Origin: JAJEDW01 sp963555775
Lineage (GTDB): Bacteria; Acidobacteriota; Terriglobia; 20CM-2-55-15
Assembly: GCA_963555775.3 (NCBI GenBank)
Contig: CAUVWY020000002.1
Coordinates: forward strand, 372,001 to 436,000
Reading direction: 5' to 3'
Length of the DNA stretch: 64,000 nucleotides
Under the pieces are notes generated by a model, which was not told the origin of the DNA, did not search any database, and saw only the letters and a program-made list of their open reading frames with translations. Positions 26,242 to 34,693 of the stretch are shown here, one piece after another; the first letter of the stretch is position 1; each line of letters opens with the position of its first letter. Position numbers and translations under genes: made by a program.

Positions 26242-26484
26242 ATGAAGACTGAAAAGGTCGGGCGCAATGCCCCCTGCCCCTGCGGCAGTGGCAAGAAATT
26301 CAAGCAGTGTCACGGCGAGCAGTCTGCGGACCGAATCGAGTCGAGTGGTAAGTGGATTGCGATCGTCCTGGGCGGCGTCCTTCTGCTTGGCGCGCTCGGT
26401 TTCCTGAACGCGTTGTCCAATCGCAATGTCGAAGACGCTCGCCCTAACGGTGTGTGGTCCGAGGAGCACCAGCACTACCATTAG
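26242..26484 (+). CDS. Small SEC-C zinc-binding protein with a membrane anchor
   Basis: This 80-residue protein begins with a SEC-C motif, RNAPCPCGSGKKFKQCHG (CxC and CH ligands), as in the zinc-binding tail of SecA. A single membrane segment follows (IAIVLGGVLLLGALGFLNAL) and then a short His-rich end (EEHQHYH). SEC-C is usually a tail on a larger protein. A short membrane-anchored form could recruit a SecB-like or ribosomal partner to the membrane, but this is inference. It lies between IS copy B and a PrpF-like gene, about 140 bp from the latter. Confidence 0.8.
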   Translation: MKTEKVGRNAPCPCGSGKKFKQCHGEQSADRIESSGKWIAIVLGGVLLLGALGFLNALSNRNVEDARPNGVWSEEHQHYH

Positions 26485-26628
26485 CCCCCTCAATAGCCCC
26501 TTTTTTGGTTGGCTTGACGGGTGGTCGATGGTGTCGCCGCCCGCAGGGCGCATGAGCGGCCAGTTGTCCATGGCGGAACCCTCGAGGGCCCCGCGAGTTT
26601 GGCCACGGTCCGCCGAGGCCCCTCATTC

Positions 26629-27759
26629 GTGAAAAAGATCAAACGCATTCCGGCGGCGGTTATTCGCGGAGGAACCAGCAAGGGCGTGTTCGTGCATGCC
26701 CGCGATCTGCCCACCGATCCCGCGGCTCGCGACCGCATGATCCTCTCAATCTTTGGCAGTCCCGATTCGAGACAGATCGATGGCCTGGGCGGTGCGGATC
26801 CGCTCACCAGCAAGGTTGCGATTGTCGAATCGTCCTCCAGATCCGATTCCGACGTGGATTACACGCTGGGATACGTCGGGATCGAGAAGGGCTTGGTGGA
26901 CTATCAGGGAAACTGCGGCAACATCTCTCAAGGTGTCGGACCGTTTGCGGTTGACGAAGGCCTCGTGCCCGCCGTGGAGCCGTTCACTCCAGTCCGCATC
27001 TTCAACACGAACACAGGAAAGCGGATGGTGGCAGAGGTCCCCGTTCGCGACGGACGCGCCGTTACCGAAGGTGGTTTTTCGCTTCATGGCGTGCCGGGAA
27101 CCGGCGCCAGGATCATCGTCAACTTTCTCGACGCTTCGGGGTCGAAGACGGGCAGTCTGTTGCCAACGGGCAATGTTGTCGACACGATCGATGTGAAGGG
27201 CTGTGGCCCGGTAGAAGTCAGTCTGGTCGACGCCGCGGCGCCAGCGATTTTCGTTCGTGCGGCCGACGTCGGGCTCACGGCTCGCGAGCTACCGGAGGAT
27301 TGCGAACGCGATCGTCGAATTGTGGACGTGATGGATGAGATCCGCGTTCAGGGCGCCTTGATGATGAAGTTGGCGCCGGATGCCGACAGCGTATCGCCGG
27401 CTATTCCGAAAGTCGGAATCGTCGCGCCCCCGGACGATTACCGGACGATCGGAGGCGAGACGGTTTTGGGTTCGGCTTGCGATCTTCTGGCTCGGACGCT
27501 GGCTTTCGGGGTGCTGCACAAGGCATATGCCGTAACCGGCGGGATTTGTCTCAGCGCCGCGGCGCGCATCGAGGGAACGGTTGTTGAGCGGGTGACCCGT
27601 GCCTCGGCCGACGGCCGTGTCGTTCGCGTGGGACACCCGTCCGGAGTGTCCAGTTTTCTGATACAGGTCGAAGCGACGGCTGCGGGGTTCGAGTTGACGA
27701 AGGCCGCGGTTGCGGGAACGGCGCGCCGGATCATGGACGGACAGGTGTACGTGCGTTGA
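26629..27759 (+). CDS. PrpF-family isomerase (2-methylaconitate / oxalomesaconate isomerase type)
   Basis: A GTG start at 26629 gives KKIKRIPAAVIRGGTSKGVFVHARD, the conserved PrpF N-terminus. The frame is open further upstream, but that part looks non-coding. Family marks include GGTSKG, DGLGGADPLTSKVAIV, DYQGNCGNISQGVGPFAV (catalytic-type Cys) and NTNTGKR. The two-domain fold is that of diaminopimelate epimerase. PrpF proteins shift a double bond in methylaconitate or related acids. No prpBCD genes are nearby, so the real substrate is open; the DASS dicarboxylate transporter 200 bp away on the other strand fits a small organic acid. Confidence 0.9.
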   Translation: MKKIKRIPAAVIRGGTSKGVFVHARDLPTDPAARDRMILSIFGSPDSRQIDGLGGADPLTSKVAIVESSSRSDSDVDYTLGYVGIEKGLVDYQGNCGNISQGVGPFAVDEGLVPAVEPFTPVRIFNTNTGKRMVAEVPVRDGRAVTEGGFSLHGVPGTGARIIVNFLDASGSKTGSLLPTGNVVDTIDVKGCGPVEVSLVDAAAPAIFVRAADVGLTARELPEDCERDRRIVDVMDEIRVQGALMMKLAPDADSVSPAIPKVGIVAPPDDYRTIGGETVLGSACDLLARTLAFGVLHKAYAVTGGICLSAAARIEGTVVERVTRASADGRVVRVGHPSGVSSFLIQVEATAAGFELTKAAVAGTARRIMDGQVYVR

Positions 27760-27855
27760 TGCGGGCTGGTCGCACCCCCGCCTGCGCCGTATCATTCACG
27801 AAGAAAGTCAACCACTTACGGCTCTAGTGTCGGGTCGACAAGGCGCCAGATCAAC

Positions 27856-27917
27856 GGCGCGTTCCTCGCGCCTGGCGCTTGATCCGGCGCGTTCCTCGCG
27901 CCGGATCAAGCGCCAGG
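27856..27917. terminator. Long perfect hairpin between convergent genes
   Basis: A perfect 21-bp stem (27871-27891 with 27897-27917, starting cctggcgcttgatccggcgc) has a ttcct loop. Two copies of ggcgcgttcctcgcgcc (27856-27872 and 27886-27902) are themselves hairpins, 30 bp apart, allowing alternative folds. It lies between the convergent PrpF-like and DASS genes and could end transcription from both sides. No T run follows directly. Confidence 0.55.
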
Positions 27918-27926
27918 GCGCATGAA

Positions 27927-27966
27927 CCGGCGCTGTAGCAGACAACCCATGAAAAAGGCGGGCTAG
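27927..27966 (+). repeat. Dispersed 40-bp repeat, copy 1
   Basis: It begins ccggcgctgtagcagacaac and ends aaaggcgggctag. A second copy at 48708-48747 matches 36 of 40 positions. Both copies lie at the 3' ends of genes next to GC-rich hairpin sequence. This copy includes the stop codon of the DASS gene on the minus strand. Confidence 0.7.
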
Positions 27967-29381
27967 AACAGTCCCAGCGTTCGCCACCAGATCGGTCCGA
28001 TTCCCATCCAGATAACGACAAAGAGAACGGAGGTCGCGAACCCCGTACTCCACCATCCCTTGATGTCGGTATATCCCGCACCCCAGAAGATGGCCGATGG
28101 CCCGCCCGCGTAGTGGGTCAGCGATGCGCAGAGGCTCGAGAAATACGCGAGCGTGAGCGCCGCAAGATACGGCGGGGCCCCTGCCGCGACGGCTGTTACG
28201 AGGAAGGGCGCGAACAACGCGGTTGTATGCGCCGTCAGGCTCGCAAAGAAGTAGTGCGCGTACAGATACACCAGGGTCAGCACGGCTAACACGTACAGCC
28301 ATGGCCAGCCTTCCATGTATCCGCCGACAAACATCGAAAACCATTCGGTGAGCCCGAGCCGGCTGAGCATGGTCGCCATGCCGACCAACCCTCCAAACCA
28401 CACCAACGCGTCCCAGCCTGCCCTTTCTTCGAGGACATCGTTCCATGTGATGACTTCGAGTACGAGCATGAGGCATAGCCCCATGAACGCGACACCCGTT
28501 GGATGCAGATCGGTCCAGGAACCGGTGATCCAAAGCAGGAAAACCAGTCCGAACACGCCCATCACCGAACGTTCGGCCCGGCTCATGGGACCCATTCTCT
28601 CGAGTTCGTCCCGAGCCAGCTCGGACGCTTCCGGCGTTTCGCGAATCTCTGGCCTGATCATCGCGAACAACATCAGCGGCAAGGCGATGAAGCTGACGAT
28701 TCCGGGAACGAAAGCCGCGAAGGCCCAACCGGTCCAGGTAATCTCGATGCCGGCAACCTCCCGGGCCATTTCCACCATGAATGGGTTGGCCACCATTGCA
28801 GTCAGGAACATGGCACAGGTGATGCAATGGATTTGATAGGTACAGATCATCAGGAATTCGCCGATGCGCTTCGCCGAGGGCCCAGGTTCGGATCGGTATG
28901 CGACGGACAGGCTTTTGACGACGGGAAACAGAACGCCCCCGGTACGGGCCGTCCCGGAAGGGATGCCGGGCGCCAGAACAAGGTCGGCCATTCCCAGCGC
29001 GTAACCCAGTCCCAGAGTCTTGTGGCCAAACAGTCGAATGAAAAAAAACGCAATTCTTCGTCCCAGGCCCGTCTTGTTCAGGCATCGGGCGAAAAGGAAC
29101 GCCGAAACGATCAACCAGACGGTTGCGCTCTGATAGCCGAGCAGGGCGTCGGTCATTTCGAGCGTTCCCGTTAATACCGTCGCTGTCAAACCCATGATGA
29201 CCACCGCGCCCATGGGTACCGGTTGCAGGATGAGTCCCAATATGGTGCCCAGAAAGATGGCGAGCAGATGCCAGGCCTCGATCTGGACTCCCTCGGGTGC
29301 GGGTATGAACCACAGGACGGCCACGACTGTCAGAATGACCACGAACCGAAGGGAACGGTTGTTTGTGTTAGTAGTTTGCAT
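27963..29381 (-). CDS. DASS-family (SLC13) dicarboxylate/anion:sodium symporter
   Basis: This 472-residue polytopic protein has about 11-12 membrane segments and the DASS/SLC13 pattern: ILGLILQPVPMGAVVIMGL, an SNT-like loop region at PGIPSGTARTGGVLFPVV, CTYQIHCITCAMFLTAM, and a C-terminal half with YFFASLTAHTTALFAPF and THYAGGPSAIFWGAGY. It resembles the 2-oxoglutarate/malate translocator branch (YbhI/CitT). It imports small carboxylates with sodium or by exchange. It is divergent from the GlcG-like gene and convergent with the PrpF-like gene. Confidence 0.92.
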   Translation of the reverse strand: MQTTNTNNRSLRFVVILTVVAVLWFIPAPEGVQIEAWHLLAIFLGTILGLILQPVPMGAVVIMGLTATVLTGTLEMTDALLGYQSATVWLIVSAFLFARCLNKTGLGRRIAFFFIRLFGHKTLGLGYALGMADLVLAPGIPSGTARTGGVLFPVVKSLSVAYRSEPGPSAKRIGEFLMICTYQIHCITCAMFLTAMVANPFMVEMAREVAGIEITWTGWAFAAFVPGIVSFIALPLMLFAMIRPEIRETPEASELARDELERMGPMSRAERSVMGVFGLVFLLWITGSWTDLHPTGVAFMGLCLMLVLEVITWNDVLEERAGWDALVWFGGLVGMATMLSRLGLTEWFSMFVGGYMEGWPWLYVLAVLTLVYLYAHYFFASLTAHTTALFAPFLVTAVAAGAPPYLAALTLAYFSSLCASLTHYAGGPSAIFWGAGYTDIKGWWSTGFATSVLFVVIWMGIGPIWWRTLGLF

Positions 29382-29539
29382 TGGTCACGACCCTCTCGGT
29401 CGGTCCGGAAACTGTGGGGATTCTTTCAGAATCGACCGCCATGCGCAATGACTGCCGCTCGGTTGACAAGGTTTGGGCGGGTGATACAATTCGAACCCCG
29501 AATTCCGATAACGTCCCTGCTGACGAGGAGAAAAGGTCT

Positions 29540-30046
29540 ATGGTTCGGCATTTCGTTCGTCGGCGCCTCTTCCTGTGCATTTTGGCGATATTCGCTCCAG
29601 CCGGTGGTGCGCAGGAGGGATTCGCCCCTCCGCCTCAGATCCCCTACGGTATTCCGGTCGACCTCGAGAACGCCAAGGCCGTGGCGTCCGCCGCGGCGGA
29701 AGAGGCCCGGTCGAACGGGTGGATGATGGCGATTGCGATCGTGGATCCAGGTGGACACCTGGTGTATTTCGAAAAGATGGACGGCACACAGACTGGCAGT
29801 GTCGAGGTTGCCATCGACAAGGCGCGATCTGCGGCGCTGTTCCGGCGTCCGACACGGGTTTTCGAAGATGGTGTCGCAGCCGGAGGCCAGGGCGTGCGTC
29901 TGCTCAACCTGCGGGGTGCTGTCCCGCTCGATGGCGGCGTGCCGATTATCGTGGATGGACAGGTGATTGGCGGCATTGGCGTTTCCGGCGGAAGTGGCGC
30001 GCAGGACGGGGTGGCGGCGCAAGCGGGAGTGGATGCGATTCAGTAG
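29540..30046 (+). CDS. Exported GlcG/HbpS-family (DUF336) protein
   Basis: The start follows aggagaaaaggtct; a signal peptide (RRRLFLCILAIFAPAGGAQ) is followed by one GlcG/HbpS domain: AKAVASAAAEEARSNGWMMA, IVDPGGHLVYFEKMDG, AIDKARSAALFRRPT and PIIVDGQVIGGIGVSGG. Members bind heme or small ligands; exported forms often accompany redox enzymes. It is followed by the DUF6152 gene after 35 bp on the same strand, so the two probably share a transcript. Confidence 0.88.
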   Translation: MVRHFVRRRLFLCILAIFAPAGGAQEGFAPPPQIPYGIPVDLENAKAVASAAAEEARSNGWMMAIAIVDPGGHLVYFEKMDGTQTGSVEVAIDKARSAALFRRPTRVFEDGVAAGGQGVRLLNLRGAVPLDGGVPIIVDGQVIGGIGVSGGSGAQDGVAAQAGVDAIQ

Positions 30047-30081
30047 ACGAGGTACGTTCCCCGACCAGAGTGTTTGAGGAA

Positions 30082-30483
30082 ATGACGATGCGTTTGACGC
30101 TTTGTTTGAGAGTCGCCGTGTTGGGATTGCTGTCGGGCGCGGCGCCGTTATCCGCCCATCACGCGTTTGCCGCCGAGTTCGATGTCAATAATCCGATCGA
30201 AGTGCACGGCAAGGTGTCCCGGTTGGAATTTATGAATCCGCATGCGTGGCTTTATGTTGACGTCGAAGGAGAAGACGGAGAAACGGTCGAGTGGCGATTT
30301 CAGCTCGGCGCTCCGGATGCGCTGCTTCGATTGGGATGGAGTACGGACACGCTGTCGGTCGGAGTGGAAGTTGACGTGACAGGGTTCCGGGCCAAGGCTG
30401 GTGGACCCGTCGCCATTGGGCGGTCGTTTACAGTGCCCGACGGCAGCGCATTGTTCAGCGGAGGGTCGACGCCCGGACGTTGA
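30082..30483 (+). CDS. DUF6152 family exported protein, copy 1
   Basis: The 133-residue protein starts ATG after tttgaggaa and has a signal peptide ending in LSAHHAFAAEFD. The HH-FA-EFD block, the PHAWLYVDVEGEDGE block and the RLGWSTDTLSVGVEVDVTGF block are the DUF6152 signature. The fold is probably a small OB-like or beta-barrel domain, and the function is unknown. The paired histidines at the mature N-terminus could bind a metal. A second member is encoded at 31558, about 40% alike by eye. Confidence 0.88.
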   Translation: MTMRLTLCLRVAVLGLLSGAAPLSAHHAFAAEFDVNNPIEVHGKVSRLEFMNPHAWLYVDVEGEDGETVEWRFQLGAPDALLRLGWSTDTLSVGVEVDVTGFRAKAGGPVAIGRSFTVPDGSALFSGGSTPGR

Positions 30484-30572
30484 CCGTTGGAAATCGCGGA
30501 TTTCCGAATCGAAGAATCGTATGTCTGTGCGCACTCACTTTCGCGCGCACAGATACTTCCTTACCGTTCGAC

Positions 30573-31334
30573 CTACTGTTCGATCAGCGGCGGCAGTCGG
30601 CCTTCAATCAGATCCTTGTTGTTTTCCATGCACCAGTATTCGAAAAGCTCGGCGTCGGGCGCCATTCGAACGAAGATTCGGTTGTTCGAGAATGGCTGCG
30701 TGTACATGACGGGGTCGTTCCAGGTGACCTGATAGGAGAGGCGATCGGCATCGAGATAGCCGATGCGTTCAGTGACGACCATGTCGGGACTCATCGGATG
30801 TTCGGCCGTGTCAATATAGGTCTTTCCGTTGAATCCGCGGGTATCGATAATCAGCGTATCGCCTTCCCAGCGCGATACCGAACGTCCCATCCATGTTGCT
30901 TCCAGGTTTTCGGGCTGTTCTCCGTCCACGTTCACGACGTGAAAAATGTTGTTGGATTCGTACAGGAACGCCATGCGACGGGGAGTATGGACGATCTCGA
31001 CCGGATATGAGGTCTGCAAGGCCCGCGTATATCCCCAGGGTAGACAATAGCCGGTCCAGTCGTTTCGATATCCGTCCCACCGTGCCTGACCCAGTTCCGT
31101 GTAGGGGACTTCGCCGGCGCCTTCCTGAAGGCATCCCGTGCTCGCCGCACCGCAGGTGTTCGAGTCCGTGACGATGCTGCCCACACGCGGCTTGTCCCAT
31201 ATGCCGCTGAAGTCGGGCTTGCCGTTATCGAGCCGCGGTGTCGAGTCCTGGGCTTCGCTCGCGTTTGGCACGAGCAGCAGGATTGCGGCAACGGCAGCGA
31301 ATACAACGGTCCAATTCGAGAAGCGAATTTTCAT
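30573..31334 (-). CDS. Exported hypothetical protein of the 'PDFSGIW' type
   Basis: The 253-residue protein has a signal peptide (VVFAAVAAILLLVPNASEAQ). It starts after cleavage with LDNGKPDFSGIWDKP, a signature seen in many Acidobacteria and Gammaproteobacteria proteins found near DUF6152. Other blocks are YPVEIVHTPRRMAFLYE, RSVSRWEGDTLIIDTRGFN and MVVTERIGYLDADRLSYQVT, suggesting a lipocalin-like beta-rich fold. It lies between two DUF6152 genes but on the opposite strand. The function is unknown; the association suggests one periplasmic system. Confidence 0.82.
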   Translation of the reverse strand: MKIRFSNWTVVFAAVAAILLLVPNASEAQDSTPRLDNGKPDFSGIWDKPRVGSIVTDSNTCGAASTGCLQEGAGEVPYTELGQARWDGYRNDWTGYCLPWGYTRALQTSYPVEIVHTPRRMAFLYESNNIFHVVNVDGEQPENLEATWMGRSVSRWEGDTLIIDTRGFNGKTYIDTAEHPMSPDMVVTERIGYLDADRLSYQVTWNDPVMYTQPFSNNRIFVRMAPDAELFEYWCMENNKDLIEGRLPPLIEQ

Positions 31335-31557
31335 TCGGAACCCCCTGTCTGGTGTGGCTATCGATTCTGGCTCCGATTATGGAGACGCTTGTTCGCGGGT
31401 GTCAAGATAGGACGTCGCATCTGATTGATTCTCTCGTGTTCACGAGGGGCCTCGTATCAGGCTTTTCCTTGACCTCTCCGAAAGCCGATTGTACCATCTG
31501 TTCTCGCCGGTCCGTCCACTGCGGTGGAAGAAACAGTCAGCCGGTTGGAGGCCCCGG

Positions 31558-31941
31558 ATGAAAGCAATACTGACACTCTGTGCAGTCGCCCTGATACTGC
31601 CGACCTCGGCGTTGGCCCATCACTCGTTTGCGGCGGTCTTCGATTCCGACCAATCCGTTGAACTCGATGGAGAGATCACGAAGGTGGAGTGGGCCAACCC
31701 GCATATCTGGTTCTATCTGGATGTCAGAAATGCGGATGGGGATGTCGAGAACTGGCAGTGCGAGGGCGGGACGCCCAACTCGTTACGCCGTCTTGGGTGG
31801 ACCAGCGAAACGCTGAAGACCGGAGATGAGGTGCAGATCGAGGGTTTCCGCGCTCACGATGGAACCGATACCTGCAATGCCCGCGTTATTACCCAAGATG
31901 GTCGGCGCCTGTTCGCCGGATCGTCTTTCGAAACGCCTTAA
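31558..31941 (+). CDS. DUF6152 family exported protein, copy 2
   Basis: The start was chosen after ttggaggccccgg; a signal peptide is followed by ALAHHSFAAVFDSD. The 127 residues keep the family blocks ANPHIWFYLDVRNADG and RRLGWTSETLKTGDEVQIEG. Two cysteines (in WQCEGG and DTCNAR) are present here but absent in copy 1. It is divergent from the PDFSGIW gene. Confidence 0.88.
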   Translation: MKAILTLCAVALILPTSALAHHSFAAVFDSDQSVELDGEITKVEWANPHIWFYLDVRNADGDVENWQCEGGTPNSLRRLGWTSETLKTGDEVQIEGFRAHDGTDTCNARVITQDGRRLFAGSSFETP

Positions 31942-31996
31942 GCCGTTTCGCGGGATCGTCTTTCGAAACGCTATTTGCGGGTCGGTTTCGTTTCAG

Positions 31997-32338
31997 TCAA
32001 CCTCGAAAGAAGAACCACCAGAGGCTCGCACCGGAGACCACAATCGAAACGGCGGCGGCGAGGACGAGGTTCCATACGCGCTGCCGTTTTTGGATTCGGA
32101 CCAGTGTTTCGTGCTGGGCATTGACGATTCCGACCAACATTCCGATGTTTCGATCCGCCACCGAAAAGCGTTCTTCGACCGATTGACGCCACGTTCCCAG
32201 TTCCTCCTCCCGAGGCGGTACGGGGATTGGCGGGCGCTTTCCGGTTCTTCCCGATCTGATGTCGTTAATGATTTCCTGACCCTGTTCGGTGGTCGCGACA
32301 TCACGGATCAATCCCAACGCTAAGGTGACCCAACTCAT
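31997..32338 (-). CDS. Small tail-anchored hypothetical protein
   Basis: The 113 residues have a charged, probably helical N-terminal part (EELGTWRQSVEERFSVADRN) and one C-terminal membrane segment (VWNLVLAAAVSIVVSGASLWWFFF) with only two residues beyond it. That suggests a tail-anchored protein facing the cytoplasm. aggaactggat precedes the ATG. I do not recognise a family. Confidence 0.6.
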   Translation of the reverse strand: MSWVTLALGLIRDVATTEQGQEIINDIRSGRTGKRPPIPVPPREEELGTWRQSVEERFSVADRNIGMLVGIVNAQHETLVRIQKRQRVWNLVLAAAVSIVVSGASLWWFFFRG

Positions 32339-32353
32339 ATCCAGTTCCTAGAA

Positions 32354-32387
32354 CCCATGGCAGAACACCGCAGGGTTCTGCCATGGG
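32354..32387. repeat. Dispersed palindrome, second family, copy 1
   Basis: A perfect 13-bp stem (cccatggcagaac with gttctgccatggg) has an 8-nt loop. Related hairpins lie at 50147-50186 (cagcccgcggca/tgccgcgggctg) and 54091-54125, all intergenic and sharing (t)tctgcc(g/a)(c/t)ggg. Arm changes are largely compensated. Confidence 0.7.
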
Positions 32388-32551
32388 CTGCCGACAGCCT
32401 GAGCCATAGGATATACCGCAAACAGGCAGATACCGATTGACGAATTTGTCTGGGCGGAATGTTTGAGCGCTTTCCATTGCCACAAACACAAGTACTACGC
32501 CCAGTGACCCCACGTGCCGGATTTCCGGATTCCGGTTGGGCCAGAAAAAAA

Positions 32552-32571
32552 GGCGACCCTTTCGGGTCGCC
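32552..32571 (-). terminator. Intrinsic terminator of the radical SAM gene
   Basis: An 8-bp stem (ggcgaccc/gggtcgcc) with a GAAA tetraloop is followed on the minus strand by seven Ts. It lies 25 bp past the stop of the radical SAM gene. Confidence 0.92.
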
Positions 32572-32596
32572 CTTCATATTTGCCTGAACGCGGTAG

Positions 32597-34693
32597 CTAC
32601 TTACTCGCGGAAAGGGCTTCTTCTTTCTCTTCTTCCCTGCGGTTCAGTACTTCGATCTTGATCAGATCCATCTTGCTCGGGCGTTTGCCCATGACCATCT
32701 CTTCGTAGATCTCCCGGGCTTTTTGCGCTTCTCGCTCGGCCTGTCGGCGTTGCTTTTCTTCATCGGCAGCCGTCATTGGAAGTTCACCGCGGTCGCGGAC
32801 CCGGTTTGCATCTTCGGCGCGAATCTGGAGGCTGTGATCGGTGGTGTCAAGTTCAACTTTCTTGCCGCCCGCATAGACGCCGTGCTTTCCATGCTCCCGA
32901 TGCCATTCGGCGACCGTGTGGGTCTTGAACATGTTTTCGATGATGTTCCGCCAGCCGATTCCGGTGTTGTACGCACAGAAGGAAATCTCGCCCAACTGTG
33001 TCGCGTACGGAATGATGCACATCTCGGTGCGGCGGAAGTCATAGTTGAACAGATCCTGGAACCACATACCCGCAACGAAAAGGAAGTTCCAAGGGTCCGA
33101 ACGACGTTTCTCGACGTCATCCAAACGGGAATTTCCATCGATGGAGCCATAGTCTCTTCCGGTCAGACCGAACGATTTGTCGAACTTCTTGAACAGGGCG
33201 GACAATGTGAGGCTGTCGGGCGCCTTGTGGGGGTTGTAGTGCTTCAACAGCGCGAGTCCCATCAGACCGTTGGACATCCATTTGCCACGGCCCATGTCCG
33301 TGATATTTTGCATGTCGGACACCAGTCCGGGGATATTCAGGAACTGCGGCACGGGGGCCATCTCCTTGGTCTCCTTGTTGATCATCAGCGCCGTACCGAC
33401 ACCGCAGTTCGGGTGGCAACCGCAACTGACCTGCCCCCACTCGCGGCCCGGGCCATGAGCGAGGTCGGCAAAGTCGGCAAAGGAGCCCATCAGGGACAGC
33501 GGAAACCAGTCGCGTGTGGGTTCGGTGATACCGACCTGCTGCTTCACGTCATGCGCCAGATGCGACAGCGTATACCGTTGCCGCAAACGCCGTTCCGGCG
33601 TTACCTCTTCGTCACGTCCCGTGAACGAGACGGGTTGGAACGCGATGAACGCGATCTTCTTGGGGTTGTCCATCGCGAAACGCAGAATGGAACCCACCTG
33701 ATCGTTGTTGACGCCGTTGACGAGCGTCACCACCAGGATGATCTCCACACCGGCTTCGTGCAGGTTGTTGATTGCCCGAAGTTTCACATCGAACAGGTTG
33801 CCCACTTGGCGGTGGCTGTTGGCATCGTTTCCGACGCCGTCGAACTGCAGGTAGACGAACCTCAGACCGGCTTCCGCCGCCTGGCGGCAGAACTCCTTGC
33901 TCTTGGCGAACTCGATACCGTTGCTCGCAGCTTGCGTACTTGAAAAACCCAGCTTCCGGGCGTAACTGACGGCATTGAGGAAAAACGGCGACATCGTCGG
34001 TTCGCCGCCGGAGAACTGGATCGACATCTGACGACGCGGCTTGATTTCCATCGCGTTGTCCATGATTTCCTTGATGTCGTCCCATGTCAGTTCATGCACG
34101 TAACCGACTTGATTGGCGTCCATGAAACACGGATCGCACATCATGTTGCAGCGGTTCGTGAGATCGACGGTCAGCACCGAGCCCCGCCCGTGCTTGATCG
34201 TGCTCGAGCCGTGATTGTGGAGGTCTTCGTCGTTGTGGGATGGCATGTCCCGTCCCGGGAAATTCTTTTCGATCCATTCCAGGAAGCGGACATCCACGGC
34301 CATCATGTCTTCGACCTTGCCGTGTAGCGGGCAATCCTTGACCATCCACACCTGCCCGTCACGCTCGATAATGTCGGCCTTCACTTCGCCGACTTTCTCG
34401 TGGAGCAGCGTTGTCCAGTCCTGCGTGCCGCTGATGATCGCTGCGCGGGCTTCCAGTACGCACTTCGGACAGAGCGAGTCGGTTTGCCGGGGCCACCCCA
34501 GAGCAGGTTTTGTCTTCTGCCACGACTTCTGGAGGGGCTTTTCGGCCCATTTCGGAATGAATGAGGCCTTCACTCCATACTTCGCCACGTATTGAATCGT
34601 GTCGAGGGTCTTTCCTGCCGAATAGCAGGCAGCGGCGTCGAAAAACTTCATTGCTCGGGTACCGACTGATTGTTGCTTGGTTAAGGGTGCCAA
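32597..34693 (-). CDS. Tes-like radical SAM enzyme (candidate membrane-spanning-lipid synthase)
   Basis: This 698-residue protein has a TTG start after a perfect aggagg at 5-bp spacing; an ATG 14 codons later is the alternative. An N-terminal metal-binding part (LCPKC at 74-78; KDCPLHG around 121) leads to the radical SAM core with TNRCNMMCDPC (Cys182, 186, 189) and FSGGEPT. The C-terminal part keeps SCGCHPNCGVGTAL, then the block WFQDLFNYDFRRTEMCIIPY and ATQLGEISFCAYNTG. This order of extra cysteine clusters is that of archaeal tetraether synthase (Tes) and its bacterial relatives. A charged helical tail of about 80 residues is added. Known: Tes couples lipid tails across the membrane, and Acidobacteria make iso-diabolic acid lipids. 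The role here is inferred. It has its own terminator. Confidence 0.8.
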   Translation of the reverse strand: MAPLTKQQSVGTRAMKFFDAAACYSAGKTLDTIQYVAKYGVKASFIPKWAEKPLQKSWQKTKPALGWPRQTDSLCPKCVLEARAAIISGTQDWTTLLHEKVGEVKADIIERDGQVWMVKDCPLHGKVEDMMAVDVRFLEWIEKNFPGRDMPSHNDEDLHNHGSSTIKHGRGSVLTVDLTNRCNMMCDPCFMDANQVGYVHELTWDDIKEIMDNAMEIKPRRQMSIQFSGGEPTMSPFFLNAVSYARKLGFSSTQAASNGIEFAKSKEFCRQAAEAGLRFVYLQFDGVGNDANSHRQVGNLFDVKLRAINNLHEAGVEIILVVTLVNGVNNDQVGSILRFAMDNPKKIAFIAFQPVSFTGRDEEVTPERRLRQRYTLSHLAHDVKQQVGITEPTRDWFPLSLMGSFADFADLAHGPGREWGQVSCGCHPNCGVGTALMINKETKEMAPVPQFLNIPGLVSDMQNITDMGRGKWMSNGLMGLALLKHYNPHKAPDSLTLSALFKKFDKSFGLTGRDYGSIDGNSRLDDVEKRRSDPWNFLFVAGMWFQDLFNYDFRRTEMCIIPYATQLGEISFCAYNTGIGWRNIIENMFKTHTVAEWHREHGKHGVYAGGKKVELDTTDHSLQIRAEDANRVRDRGELPMTAADEEKQRRQAEREAQKAREIYEEMVMGKRPSKMDLIKIEVLNRREEEKEEALSASK

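Noticed and set aside
27808..29313. 501-codon minus-strand frame overlapping the DASS gene
   Set aside because: Out of frame with the transporter and Arg/Gly/His-rich; the 472-residue frame has all membrane segments and family motifs.
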